From NCBI GenBank assembly GCA_963971305.1, contig OZ020306.1, positions 67,615,022 through 67,679,021 of the forward strand: a DNA stretch of 64,000 nucleotides. The letters run 5' to 3'. The notes below the pieces were generated by a model. It worked only from the letters and a program-made list of their open reading frames with translations. It searched no databases and was not told the DNA's origin. Position 1 is the stretch's first letter, and the number at the start of each line of letters is the position of its first letter. The DNA comes from Arcuatula senhousia. Lineage: Eukaryota > Mollusca > Bivalvia > Mytilida > Mytilidae. A program made the position numbers and the translations under genes. Shown in pieces: positions 55,057-64,000 of this stretch.

Positions 55057-58000
55057 TCAAATAAGTTCAAACGTTGTCTCACATTTTTCTCCTGATAACA
55101 CATCAAAAGCGGCTACTGCGACTTCAGTGTTTCCAAAGATCATCTGACATAAAAGTTTTCTGCCTCCTTCGGGAGCTTTAGGAAAGCAAATTATAATGTT
55201 TCCAATTAAGTGACAGTCATCTTCGTCTGTATACTGTGGGTTCGTCGATGTGGATCTATGAACACTAAATAGTGTGGTGTCTACGAAGTCCCTAGAAATG
55301 AAATCTTTTTCTATTTCTGTACCTATTTTAATTTCATCACCTCTTTTGACATATGTGCAAAAAACATTGGCGCATCTCTCCGTATTATCAACGAAAATCT
55401 TTCTTTTGAGATCGTGTTGTTGGGGGTCAAATATTGGTTCAAATGATATTCCATAGGTATATCTTGCTATGCGTGAAATAATATAATCAGGTCTGTGGCC
55501 AAAGAGAACTGCACCTTTCAATACAGCTAGAACAGCATCTCCGGGAACGATTACTTTTGAATCAGGAAAACTTAACCTTATTTCGTTCTGGATTATTTTG
55601 CATTGGGAGAATCCTCCAACTAGAACAATAAGACCAACATTAAAATCATTCGTGGTTTTGATAACGCGATTCATTTGTTCAACAATTTTTGTTGCTGTAT
55701 CTTTGAACAGAGGTTTGACCAAACCTGAATCAATGCGCATTTTGTCATACCTGATGATAATTTGATCTTTATAGCAAGATTGATCAATAATAGTTGTAAA
55801 ATCCTCTCCAATGTGTTTTTTGCACATTTCATCAAGAACGACCCTAGGAAAAGAAAACATTACTCTGTCATTTTTATCCAGACCTACTGTTCGTTTGACA
55901 GCTTCGATTTCACGAAAAATATCCAAATAAGCAGACGGTTCTTCTTTTTTCATTAAAGTCATAAGAGGCGCGCCCACGAGTTTAACAAACAGCTGGAAAA
56001 ACCCCATATCAACGGAAGTTCCACCGCAGTCAGCTCCTGACGCTCTGCAAAGTTCCTTTAACGTTCCATTTTGCAGTTTTTCGTGAACAGTTATATCGCA
56101 AGTGCCACCTAATGATACAAAATATATCATTTGCAATAGGACCTCATTTGTGAGTGGTTGAGGAATTAGATATAATAAGCAATATATGAAGATTATAAAT
56201 TTCAGTCGTGATTTGGAATCTACAAGATTTAAAAATCTATAATGTATGTGGCGTTGTTAACTTTTATACAAATAAACATGCATAAGCTTTTGGAAAAAGT
56301 GTGAAAAAGTGCATCTGTAATTTGCTATATATCGATATTTCAAGGAGTAACCTCTCATCAGTAGCATTTAAATCAAAACATTGGAAGGTCACAAACCAAA
56401 ACTGTTGAAAACGAAAAGTACTCACAACCAAGACGTTCGAACAAGGAAGCCAAAATCATTGCAAAATAATTGCAAATCTGGCAATATTTCGAGATCAAAG
56501 ATCTTTTCTTGTTCTTTAGGCAATTAAATTTATGACCTGAAGAAGGGATCTTGGATCTCGAAATATTGCCACATTTTCACATTTTATCTAAATTTTCAAC
56601 ACAATAGTGTGCTTGCTTGTATAAATAGACATTGTAATTTTTTAGTTTAATCAAATAAGCATTTTTTTTAGAAAAACACCAGAATTCAATCTGTTATCAA
56701 AATTAAATGTAAGTTTCATTTTTACCTCACTTAACGGAATGTTGCTGCACAAATAGGGAAAGTTAACGAAAGTTGAAGTCATCACGAAAGCTATATATAA
56801 AAACATGTCTTTTTTATTGATTTTCCCTCTGATATGGCTTTCTAGATTCCTATCATGCCTTTAACTGACCTCCATTATCTACCACCATGTACTGAGTTCC
56901 AACTTTTGACATCATTAAGTCCTCAGCATCCTTTAACTTTTTCGTTGGCAGGTATTGACAGTAAATAGAAGCTGCTTCCGGTTCTAAAGCAATGACCAGC
57001 TGATTGTCTAGTATGTCTGCCTGAAATAAGTTTGTCAATAATATGTTATGAAATGTATTAATACCTAAGACAATACAGTCTCCTTCTCTATTAAATATTT
57101 TTTTTAATTCTGACATTTTACCGGACAAATTAAAGTGTTCAATTGCCCGGTAACGTTCTATTGCCTGGTGATTTTTTGACCTCACATTTAATTGAACAAT
57201 TTATAAACATGAATATTTATGATCTTTTTCGGGTCGCTTGCGTGTCCCTACTTTGTACTTGTGTCCAATTCCCTTTTGAAATTGTTTCAAATAAACTATG
57301 CTTAAACTAAACTAAAAAAATCCCTACTTGGCGTAATTCCTCCCATGCCTTACAAATGTGCTGTTGCCTAAGGATTTCTTTAGTATACACTATAGCTGTA
57401 TGTATTAGAAAATAAAACAGTTAGGGACGGACCATTTAACTTGAAGGGGGGACTTGGTTTTTTGTTTTGATCAGAAAATATTTATTTTTCCAAGGCGTCG
57501 CGACAGAATATTTTTTTCATTATCAGCAACATATTTATAGAAGAAATCTTTCTCCAGATTTTTTTTTCTTACCTTCAGCTGCCAAAATATTTTTTTCATC
57601 AAAAATAATATTCAGAATATTTTTTTAGGAAAAAACCAAGCCCCCCCTTCAAGTTAATTGGTCGGTCCCTTATTGAATGGCCAGGCAATGGATCAGAATA
57701 TTTTCTACTTGGTATCCAGATCAACTTTCTATTGACTTCAGCCCGCGGCTTCCTGCAATAGAACATTGGGCTGATCTGGAAACATCGGGGAAAATATTCT
57801 GATCCATTGCCTGGCTACACATTAAATAGTTGTGAACGGAAATCGCTATTACTTGTAGGTTGCTTCGCGTACAATTATTTACATCTCCATTTCGTCTGTA
57901 TACAAACAGGTTGTCAAAATGATATAAAGATTAACAGTAGAGAATACAATAGCATTCTTGCTGATTTTGAGTATAACATTTGTTAAAATCAATATTCTAA

Positions 58001-58291
58001 ATTGCACTATGCAAGTTTTGAATAAAATTAAATTGATTTAAAGAATTCTTTATTTAAGAATCCGGTTCATACCATGATGGCACTTTTTCTCATGAATTGT
58101 TTAGCAGCATCCGTCCAAATAGCTGGAACAGTTAACACCCATCGGATATCTTCTTTCACAATTTCAACGCCTTGTTCTTTAAAGGTATCAAACAAGTGTT
58201 TCATCAGAGCCTTGATTGATTCAGCGAATACTTTCATGGCGCTGACGGGCTTTCCTGTCACATCTTCAATAAGCATATCTACTTTAACGTG
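55057..58291 (-). CDS. HSPA12: HSPA12-like HSP70 gene C, exons 2-4 (5' end outside the window)
   Basis: Coding exons (minus strand): 58291-58073 (73 codons, phase 0), 57020-56870 (151 nt) and 56108-55057, ending in TAA, about 473 residues in all. AG/GT borders are present. The exon plan equals gene B except that exon 3 is one codon shorter. Visible motifs: MLIEDVTGKPVSAMKVFAES, WVLTVPAIWTDAAKQFMRKS, LVIALEPEAASIYCQYLP, DNGGGT across the exon 3/4 junction (followed by CD, where gene B has VD), LVGGFSQC, and VLKGAVLFGHRPDYIISR. The last exon is much more diverged from gene B than gene A is from gene B in exon 1, so C split off earlier. Exon 1 (the AIDFGTTYSG exon) is not found in 58292-64000. 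Introns carry a retrozyme fragment, hairpins and a MITE. No frame damage was seen. Confidence 0.87.
56315..56455 (-). mobile_element. Retrozyme-like fragment with hammerhead, in intron 3 of gene C
   Basis: About 140 bp of the 382-bp unit. The hammerhead (56322-56366, minus) keeps CTGATGA, stem II, GAAA and stem III; stem I is TTGCTA on the plus side against tagcat, i.e. one of six pairs lost. The core is intact, so weak activity is possible. Sequence on the plus-strand right side continues as gttgaaaacgaaaagtactc, matching the dimer. Confidence 0.75.
56484..56572. repeat. Inverted repeat hairpin (ggcaatatttcgagatc arms)
   Basis: ggcaatatttcgagatc (left) pairs with gatctcgaaatattgcc (right). 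The right arm contains cctgaagaagggatcttgg followed by atctcgaaat, the same layout (ctgaagaagg, hairpin, gaaa) as the foldback at 2502-2790. It adjoins the retrozyme fragment in HSPA12 gene C intron 3. Confidence 0.7.
57424..57669. mobile_element. 246-bp MITE with TTA target duplication (PIF/Harbinger-like)
   Basis: The left end gggacggaccatttaacttg and the right end caagttaattggtcggtccc are inverted repeats, extended through aaggggggacttggttttt / aaaaaccaagccccccctt. TTA flanks both ends. It lies in intron 2 of HSPA12 gene C and encodes no protein. Confidence 0.85.
57680..57815. repeat. Foldback hairpin next to the MITE
   Basis: gccaggcaatggatcagaat continues as atttt on the left; the right arm aaaatattctgatccattgcctggc is complementary over 25 bp. 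An inner pair (atccagatca / tgatctgg) extends the fold. It lies in intron 2 of gene C. Confidence 0.8.
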
Positions 58292-59039
58292 CTAAAAAAA
58301 TAAAAACTTTAAACACCAAAAAAATCGTAATGTTAAGGAAGATTTTTACTATTAGCGATTTTCTATTACATAATACACATTATATGTTCTACATTACAAA
58401 AATAAAGTTATAAATTCCCCTTTCACCCACTGGGTGTGTAGTAAAAATAGTCGCAATTTTTAAACCTTAGGTCGGATTAAAAGCATATTGCCACGTGTAA
58501 CTCAAAATTTCTGATTTTCATAGAGGCAAATTTTCAAGTATTGAACTCTTATTTCATTTTATAAAAAAAAAACAAATTAATCTTTCTTGAAGATTCAAAG
58601 GTGGTATATACACATTTGAGTCACTCCTCCCCTGTACAGCTAAATGTTTCAATTCAACAATTTGCATTCCTTTTGTTATACGTGTTTTAATGTGTTGTCT
58701 CTTCGTGTTTTTCTCATTTGCGTTGACTAATTTTGTTGCTCTATGGGAATTTTGAAATTCGAATGCCCCATTTTTGTTGGAAAATGTTTTTAAGCGTTCT
58801 CTCGCAATCCTGTGGACAGTTTCATGACGAAGAATATTCAACAATAAATTCATTTTTTTTTCAAAAAACTTAACAACAGTTATAAAAATATTATTCCTTT
58901 TCGCCGCTAATCACCTTTCATTTTTGCCCATTTTGGCCGCTAACGGCAAATCGGGGAAGGGAAGTGTCACAAAATTAATCCTCTAATTTGTAAATTTACT
59001 ATTTGACAAGAATTAGTTAGCAAAAAATGAAATCGGACA
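58292..59039. other. Intron-like spacer with a degenerate PLE tail
   Basis: 58600-58780 (plus) resembles the PLE 3' tail: gttttaatgtgttgtctctt, gcgttgactaattttgttgc, gaaattcgaatgccccattt. Nothing else is recognised. If gene C is whole, this lies in its intron 1. Confidence 0.45.
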
Positions 59040-59640
59040 ATAAATAAAAAATTTCGATTTTTGCCCCTTTGGTAAATTTCATAACGCAAATAAGGGGAGA
59101 AGCAATAATTAATCCTCCATTTTGTAACCACTACAAAGGTAGCAGATTGTTGAGAGGAATAAGTCGCAAAAGCAATATTTGGACCAAAAACTATTAGATG
59201 CAGTTTTGGCCCTTTTAGGGCTAATTATTTTTAGATTTAAACAGCATACCCCAAAATCTTATCTATGGTTTAATGCTAATAAATCTCATATCAATTGGCC
59301 GACCAAAAACAAAGTTATTACGGAAACAAATAAAATATTTGATTTATTTTGCCCCTTTTGGACCTCTAATTTCTAAAGGAATAATAGGGGGCCCCCAAAA
59401 TGAATTCCATTTATTTTTTTCTACCAAAATAAAAGTTATTGTGGGAACAAAAAAAGTAGCATTTTTGGCCCCTTTTGAGACCCTAACTTCTTAACAAATT
59501 AGGGAGACTCCAAAAATCCCATCCATCCTTTAAAGGTAAGGAACATTATTGTCAAATTGCAAAATCAGATACCTAGAGCAATTTATATGGGAACACTAAA
59601 GTTAACAGAGAACGACGACGACGACAGTGTCATACCATAA
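59040..59640. repeat. Degenerate tandem repeat related to 37650-38360, inverted
   Basis: Repeated phrases: ttttgccccttttggacctc, caaaataaaagttattgtgg, and cccttttgagaccctaactt with agggagactccaaaaatccc. These are reverse-complement relatives of the 160-bp units at 37.7-38.4 kb. Confidence 0.6.
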
Positions 59641-59924
59641 GACGTTTGCATTTTTTTTTTTTGCGGTCGTGTAAAAAGGATAATCGAGATACTACCTTCT
59701 CTACCCCTTCCCTGTCATTTCGCTTTTCTCCTGAAGTCATTCTTTTGATGTGAGTATTACATGGATTTAATCAAGGATTTCACTGACTTTTAATAAAGTA
59801 TATACAAATATTTACAGCCTTCTTCTTTGCTTTTGTTTTTGTTTTTTTTTTTTCAGCCTAACTTAATATTCTATAAATACAATTCTAATTTCCTAAAATT
59901 ATTTTGTGGCCACCTTCTGAAAAT

Positions 59925-60620
59925 TTTAGCAGGAAAAGGAAGATAACTCTTGAACTTCAAACCCATCCATTTTGTCTAATTGTCGATTTTTCATTCCAAC
60001 GAGGTCAGTAGCTGCTCGCGGTTCTGCTATTGGCCCGTGGTCTAGATAAAATGCATATAATTCAAATCCAGTCCTAAAATAGTCACAGATAGGACCCCTT
60101 CTTAAACAAGGGACAGAAAACATCAAAAAGACAAGTACGAACTAAAGCTTTGTCAAAGATTCCTGGCTTAGGACAGGCACATATAATATGTTGTGGGGTT
60201 AAGCTATCTTTTTTGTCCAACCTGCCCCCTGTCTATGTCCCTAGACAAAGCACAAAAATTAAACACACAATAAAAATCAAATCGATCAAAGTCCAATTCA
60301 ACTAGAGAGAACATCGGACAAAATTCAACAAGAACAAATGAAAGGAATTTTCTATAGAACACTCGCTGTTATTGACAGCAACCGAGAATCATCAACCGAC
60401 TGATGTTAAAAAAATCAAACGTATCGATTTTAAATCCGACACAACACTTCAAACAATAATGATGTGGTGGAGTGTCATCACACAAAACCGACATGCTTGA
60501 TCGCTATACTGCTTAAAAATTATGGAAGTTTAAAAGTAAGTATCAAATAAGCTATCAATATTTCTGAAAAAAAAACACTAAATTTAAAGATTTAACCAAA
60601 ATATCCAAATTTAATTCATA
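59925..60620 (-). pseudogene. PLE 3' end and pseudo-LTR-type region, minus copy
   Basis: On the minus strand: ...LNLVFF and RNIDSLFDTYF near 60600-60540 match the C-terminal end of 36262-36994. Then comes the 3' region (gacacaacactt..., plus strand) and the pseudo-LTR phrases in reverse: aattcaactagagagaacat, tggcttaggacaggcacata, caaagctttagttcg-like, ending near 59930. Only the last codons of the RT remain. Confidence 0.7.
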
Positions 60621-60664
60621 TCTTTTGCGTAATAAATTTTGAAGCCAATTTCTAAACTACCATA

Positions 60665-60790
60665 AAATTCAGTGTAGGTGTATGTGTATTGGTGTTTAAC
60701 GCTCTTTATCGACGCACCTGGGCCATGTACGGCGGTCAGTGTTTAATGGTGGAGGAAACCGGAGTACTAGCTAACTAGGTCATCAATTAC
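60665..60790 (+). repeat. SINE-like conserved core
   Basis: tgtattggtgtttaacgctc, acgcacctgggccatgtacg, ggcggtcagtgtttaatgg and tggaggaaaccggagtacta form a block that I recognise as a widely dispersed invertebrate repeat core, probably the shared central part of a SINE superfamily. No tRNA-type head or LINE-type tail was delimited. Confidence 0.45.
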
Positions 60791-60799
60791 CAAGCCTTC

Positions 60800-61211
60800 A
60801 ACAAGTTTCAACAACTTACTGCCTAAAAATATCTCATATCAAAAGATTTGAATTTTGAAATAAGGAAAAAAAAAGAAAATAAATATCACACATAATTTTT
60901 AGTCCATGATATCTTTTCTGTTTCTATATCTATAAATTATAGTTATATCATGATCCCGTCTCACTTCAGTTATGACCCCACTGAATGTATATAATGCATT
61001 CAATCTTATTTTATTAGTGAAAACCTTATTGTATGCATGTTTGTACCTACGTGTATTTGTTTGTCTTGTACATATGTGTTTTTCGACCCCCCATGTTATT
61101 TTCAGTTATTTTGCAAATTTATTCTTCTATATGTTGTGAGCCACCTAACCTTATGTCTTGTAATTCTATTAGTATGTCCTCTCTGTAGTACTTGTATGGA
61201 TTTTATACCTA
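60800..61211 (+). other. Probable 5' untranslated region of the LINE
   Basis: Precedes the LINE start codon. No promoter motif could be assigned and the 5' end of the element is not defined. Confidence 0.35.
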
Positions 61212-64000
61212 ATGGGTAACTCCATACAGGCCTACAGGGCAGCTATAGGATTACACTATGCTCGTATTACACCCTACGGTAAAAATGAAAACAGACCTTT
61301 TGTCGCAAAAGAATCATATAGAGATATTCTACTTACAAATCTAAGCTGTACAGTTCTCATCATATCATTAGCGTTAATCCAAGGTTATAATCCTAATTCA
61401 AACATTGTAATTATGATATTGGTGCTGAGATTTCTTCTTCTGATCGGAAACGTCGAGCCCCATCCTGGACCGAACGAAGATCCAATAAATAAAACTAGTT
61501 CCATTTCGAATGATCCAATATCACTTTGTAATATAAATATTAGAAGTATAAGAAATAAATTGAACTTCCTTGAAAATTTCGCTGACGAATTTGATATTTT
61601 GGCACTCACAGAAACACATTTAAATTCGGTAATTTCAAACGACGAAATATATCTTGATAGTTTTTCACACAATTTCATACGCAGAGATAGAAACAATGCC
61701 GGTGGAGGTTTGTTGATATATTTTAAAGATCACTTCACAATTTCACGTAAGTCCGAATTAGAAAATGAAGATGAAACGTGCTGGGTCGAAGTTATAGGTA
61801 AAGGTCAACGGTTTCTATTATGCTGTACTTATAGACCAGAATGGACCGATCGAGATTATTGGCCACGATTAAGTCATGCAATTGAGCAAGCATATCAGTT
61901 GTGTGACAAGATTATTATTACAGGTGACACTAATTCCGATTTATTTGTAAACAACAACAACAAATTAATAGAAATGATGTACTTGTACAATCTTAAAAAT
62001 ATTATAAACAAACCAACAAGAGTTAGTGGTCATAGCAGAACTTTATTAGATCCTATTATTATAAGCGATACGGTTGAGTTCTCCGTGTCTGATGTTATTG
62101 AAATACCCGGTGACATAAGTGATCACGATGCTCCCGTTGCTTTTATTGTGAGTGCTAAACGTTCGAGTTCATCATATGAAAGAGAAGTTTGGTTGTATGA
62201 TAAAGTTGATAAAGTAAAATTTACTGAACTTGTTGTACAAACGGATTGGGGCTCGGAGTTACGTGACGAATTAGATATTGACGAAATGTGCACTATATTT
62301 ACGGAGAAACTTATTAACTATGCGAGGGAATGCATCCCTACTAGAAAGGTGACAATACGCGATAATGACAAACCTTGGTTCACATCAGAATTAAGAAGAG
62401 AAATAAGAAAACGTGATAGATTTAGGAAAACATGTGTTAAAACAAAGAAAGAATCTGACGTTAATAAATATAAAAAACAACGAAATCGTGTTAACAATAT
62501 GAAAAAGATCGCTAAGGAAAATTTTGAAAAAAACCTAGATAACTTTATTCTAGAACAATCAGCCAATCCGAAATCTTATTGGAAAATAATGAAAATGCTG
62601 ATTAAATCAAATAAAAATAACAGTAATATTCCACCACTACAAAACATAGTAAATTTAGATGGACTTAGCGAAATCGTTCATGATGATGATGAGAAATGTT
62701 CAGTTTTAAATAAGTATTTTACCACTATATCAACATTAAACGATGAAAACGTACCGCTTCCGAATATACAAGCAAATTACATTAATTCGATTAATAATAT
62801 TGAGATTAGTCAGACTGACATCATTGATATTATTAAAACTTTAAATCCACAAAAGGCATCTGGTCCTGATTCTATCAGTCACAGAATGCTTAAAATATGT
62901 CCAGAACAGATAGCAGTTCCCTTACAAATTCTTTTTAACAAATCCTTGAATCAATGCAAATTTCCAAGTGAATGGAAAATTGCTAACGTAATCGCACTGT
63001 TCAAAAAGGGTGATAACTCTTCGCCGTCGAATTATAGACCCATCTCACTGATAAGCTGTGTTGGTAAAACCATGGAGAGATGTGTCTATAAGTACATATT
63101 CAACCATTTAAGAGATAATAATCTGATATATAAGATGCAGTCAGGTTTTCTTCCAAAATTTTCAACAGTCCATCAACTTATAGAAATGCACAACTCTATC
63201 ATAAATGCCTTGGAGAATCGTGAAATAAGTTGTTTCGTCTTTTGTGATTTTTCTAAGGCGTTTGACAGGGTTTGGCATAAAGGTTTAATACATAAAATGT
63301 CTTCCCTTGGAATCCAGGGAAATATTCTTAAATGGCTAAAAAATTACTTATTTATGAGACAACAGCGAGTTGTTCTAAAACAATCTTCTTCGAATCTTCT
63401 TCCAATATCTGCCGGAGTTCCACAAGGTTCAGTTTTAGGACCATTGCTTTTTATAATTTATATAAACGATATTGCTGATAAATTGATATCCCTTACTAGA
63501 CTATTTGCCGATGACACTTCAATTGGCTTTTCTAGTTCTGATGAATATTCAATTGAAAGAACTATTAATCATGATCTTAGAGAGCTAAATGAATGGTCGA
63601 GTAAATGGCTTATGAACTTTAACCCGCAAAAGACAGAAATAATGATGATCAGTAATAGAGATTTTGAACCGGTTAGTTTTTCACTGAATGGAACTGATAT
63701 TCCAATAAGCACTACTCATAAGCATCTAGGAGTAACCTTTTCTAATGATGCTAAGTGGAATAGTCACATAGATAACATGATAAAGAATATTTCTAAACAT
63801 ATTAATGTTTTAAGAAAACTTAAATTTACACTAAGTAGAAGAAATCTGGAAACTCTCTTTCTGACGTTTATCAGACCACTATTTGAGTACGCGTCAGAGG
63901 TCTGGGATAACTGCGGTGTAGTTAATTGCCAAAGATTGGAAGGTCTTCAGCTCGAAGCAGCTAGAATCGTCAGCGGACTTCCAATATATACAAAATTGGA
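61212..64000 (+). CDS. Intact LINE (Jockey/CR1-group) polyprotein with 2A-like motif, 3' end outside the window
   Basis: The frame is open from the ATG at 61212 to the window edge: 929 codons without a stop. Residues 1-78: MGNSIQAYRAAIGLHYARI..., ending in a hydrophobic run (IVIMILVLRFLLLIG). Residues 79-87: GNVEPHPGP, close to the 2A consensus D(V/I)ExNPGP. An APE-type endonuclease follows: INIRSIRNKLNFLE, LALTETHL, IITGDTNSDLF, RTLLDPIIISD and GDISDHDAPVAF (catalytic SDH). The RT follows: KASGPDSISHRMLK, NYRPISLISCVGKTMER, FCDFSKAFDRVWH (motif A), GVPQGSVLGPLLFIIYINDI (motif B), LFADDTSIGF (ADD catalytic), then HLGVTFSNDAKW. The reaction is target-primed reverse transcription at a nicked site. 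The frame is undamaged, unlike all other retroelements here, so this is a young and possibly active copy. Decayed relatives lie at 895-1066 and 34085-35880. Confidence 0.92.
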   Translation, partial: MGNSIQAYRAAIGLHYARITPYGKNENRPFVAKESYRDILLTNLSCTVLIISLALIQGYNPNSNIVIMILVLRFLLLIGNVEPHPGPNEDPINKTSSISNDPISLCNINIRSIRNKLNFLENFADEFDILALTETHLNSVISNDEIYLDSFSHNFIRRDRNNAGGGLLIYFKDHFTISRKSELENEDETCWVEVIGKGQRFLLCCTYRPEWTDRDYWPRLSHAIEQAYQLCDKIIITGDTNSDLFVNNNNKLIEMMYLYNLKNIINKPTRVSGHSRTLLDPIIISDTVEFSVSDVIEIPGDISDHDAPVAFIVSAKRSSSSYEREVWLYDKVDKVKFTELVVQTDWGSELRDELDIDEMCTIFTEKLINYARECIPTRKVTIRDNDKPWFTSELRREIRKRDRFRKTCVKTKKESDVNKYKKQRNRVNNMKKIAKENFEKNLDNFILEQSANPKSYWKIMKMLIKSNKNNSNIPPLQNIVNLDGLSEIVHDDDEKCSVLNKYFTTISTLNDENVPLPNIQANYINSINNIEISQTDIIDIIKTLNPQKASGPDSISHRMLKICPEQIAVPLQILFNKSLNQCKFPSEWKIANVIALFKKGDNSSPSNYRPISLISCVGKTMERCVYKYIFNHLRDNNLIYKMQSGFLPKFSTVHQLIEMHNSIINALENREISCFVFCDFSKAFDRVWHKGLIHKMSSLGIQGNILKWLKNYLFMRQQRVVLKQSSSNLLPISAGVPQGSVLGPLLFIIYINDIADKLISLTRLFADDTSIGFSSSDEYSIERTINHDLRELNEWSSKWLMNFNPQKTEIMMISNRDFEPVSFSLNGTDIPISTTHKHLGVTFSNDAKWNSHIDNMIKNISKHINVLRKLKFTLSRRNLETLFLTFIRPLFEYASEVWDNCGVVNCQRLEGLQLEAARIVSGLPIYTKL

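Noticed and set aside
56484..56572. Hammerhead ribozyme at ctgaagaagg...gaaa
   Set aside because: An extra A breaks the join between CTGAAGA and stem II, and stem I pairs at only one base; kept as a hairpin only.
1..64000. CRISPR arrays, bacterial operons, rRNA or tRNA genes
   Set aside because: The short repeats are minisatellites without unique spacers, the genes are intron-containing, and no cloverleaf or rRNA-like segment was recognised.

Overview
The window is animal nuclear DNA, most likely from a bivalve mollusc, with a mussel (Mytilus-like) the best guess. The reasons are split eukaryotic genes with GT-AG introns, an AT-rich background, a tandem cluster of HSPA12-type HSP70 genes (a family known to be greatly expanded in bivalves), and a dense mix of Penelope-like (PLE), DIRS, BEL/Pao, LINE, retrozyme and MITE sequences. 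The species is inferred, not proven.

Host genes. Three HSPA12-like genes lie head to tail on the minus strand. Gene A shows only its first coding exon (6811-7125); the rest would lie left of the window. Gene B is complete (28654 down to 18435): four coding exons giving a predicted 577-residue protein with the HSP70 nucleotide-binding motifs. Gene C shows exons 2-4 (58291 down to 55057); its first exon is not in the window and is probably beyond 64000. B and C have the same exon plan (219 nt exon 2, phase 0; about 150 nt exon 3 ending inside the DNGGGT motif; one long last exon). Their introns are crowded with transposons. Two isolated exon-like open frames (18138-18248 plus; 51609-52075 minus) are the only other hints of host coding sequence.

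Repeats, left to right. 1-6 kb: two copies of a modular non-autonomous element (about 230-bp core repeats plus a GGGGAATGG-type minisatellite), one split by a LINE relic. 7.9-17.8 kb: hAT-like and PLE relics, an 80-bp tandem array and a perfect 491-bp direct duplication. 20-27 kb (introns 1 and 2 of gene B): PLE 3' tails, a decayed ribozyme repeat and a PLE with a GIY-YIG endonuclease region upstream of its reverse transcriptase, followed by a second, chimeric PLE. 29.7-35.9 kb: a BEL/Pao relic hit by a TA-flanked MITE, a third modular element, and a LINE relic hit by an element with a 9-bp target duplication. 35.8-37.5 kb: a PLE relic between two pseudo-LTR-like direct repeats. 39-42 kb: a DIRS relic. 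43-50.5 kb: nested DNA transposons, including one with about 300-bp terminal inverted repeats that holds two smaller elements. 52.7-53.5 kb: a tandem dimer with one hammerhead ribozyme per 382-bp unit (retrozyme-like). 57-60.8 kb: MITE, foldback, PLE tail and a SINE-like core. 61.2-64 kb: an intact LINE frame that runs off the window and carries a 2A-like motif near its N terminus.

The most notable items are the hammerhead dimer with its decayed relatives in HSPA12 introns, the LINE 2A-like motif, the permuted PLE, and the way the HSPA12 cluster keeps intact exons while its introns fill with nested mobile DNA. All calls come from reading the sequence by eye, so approximate repeat borders may be off by tens of bases.
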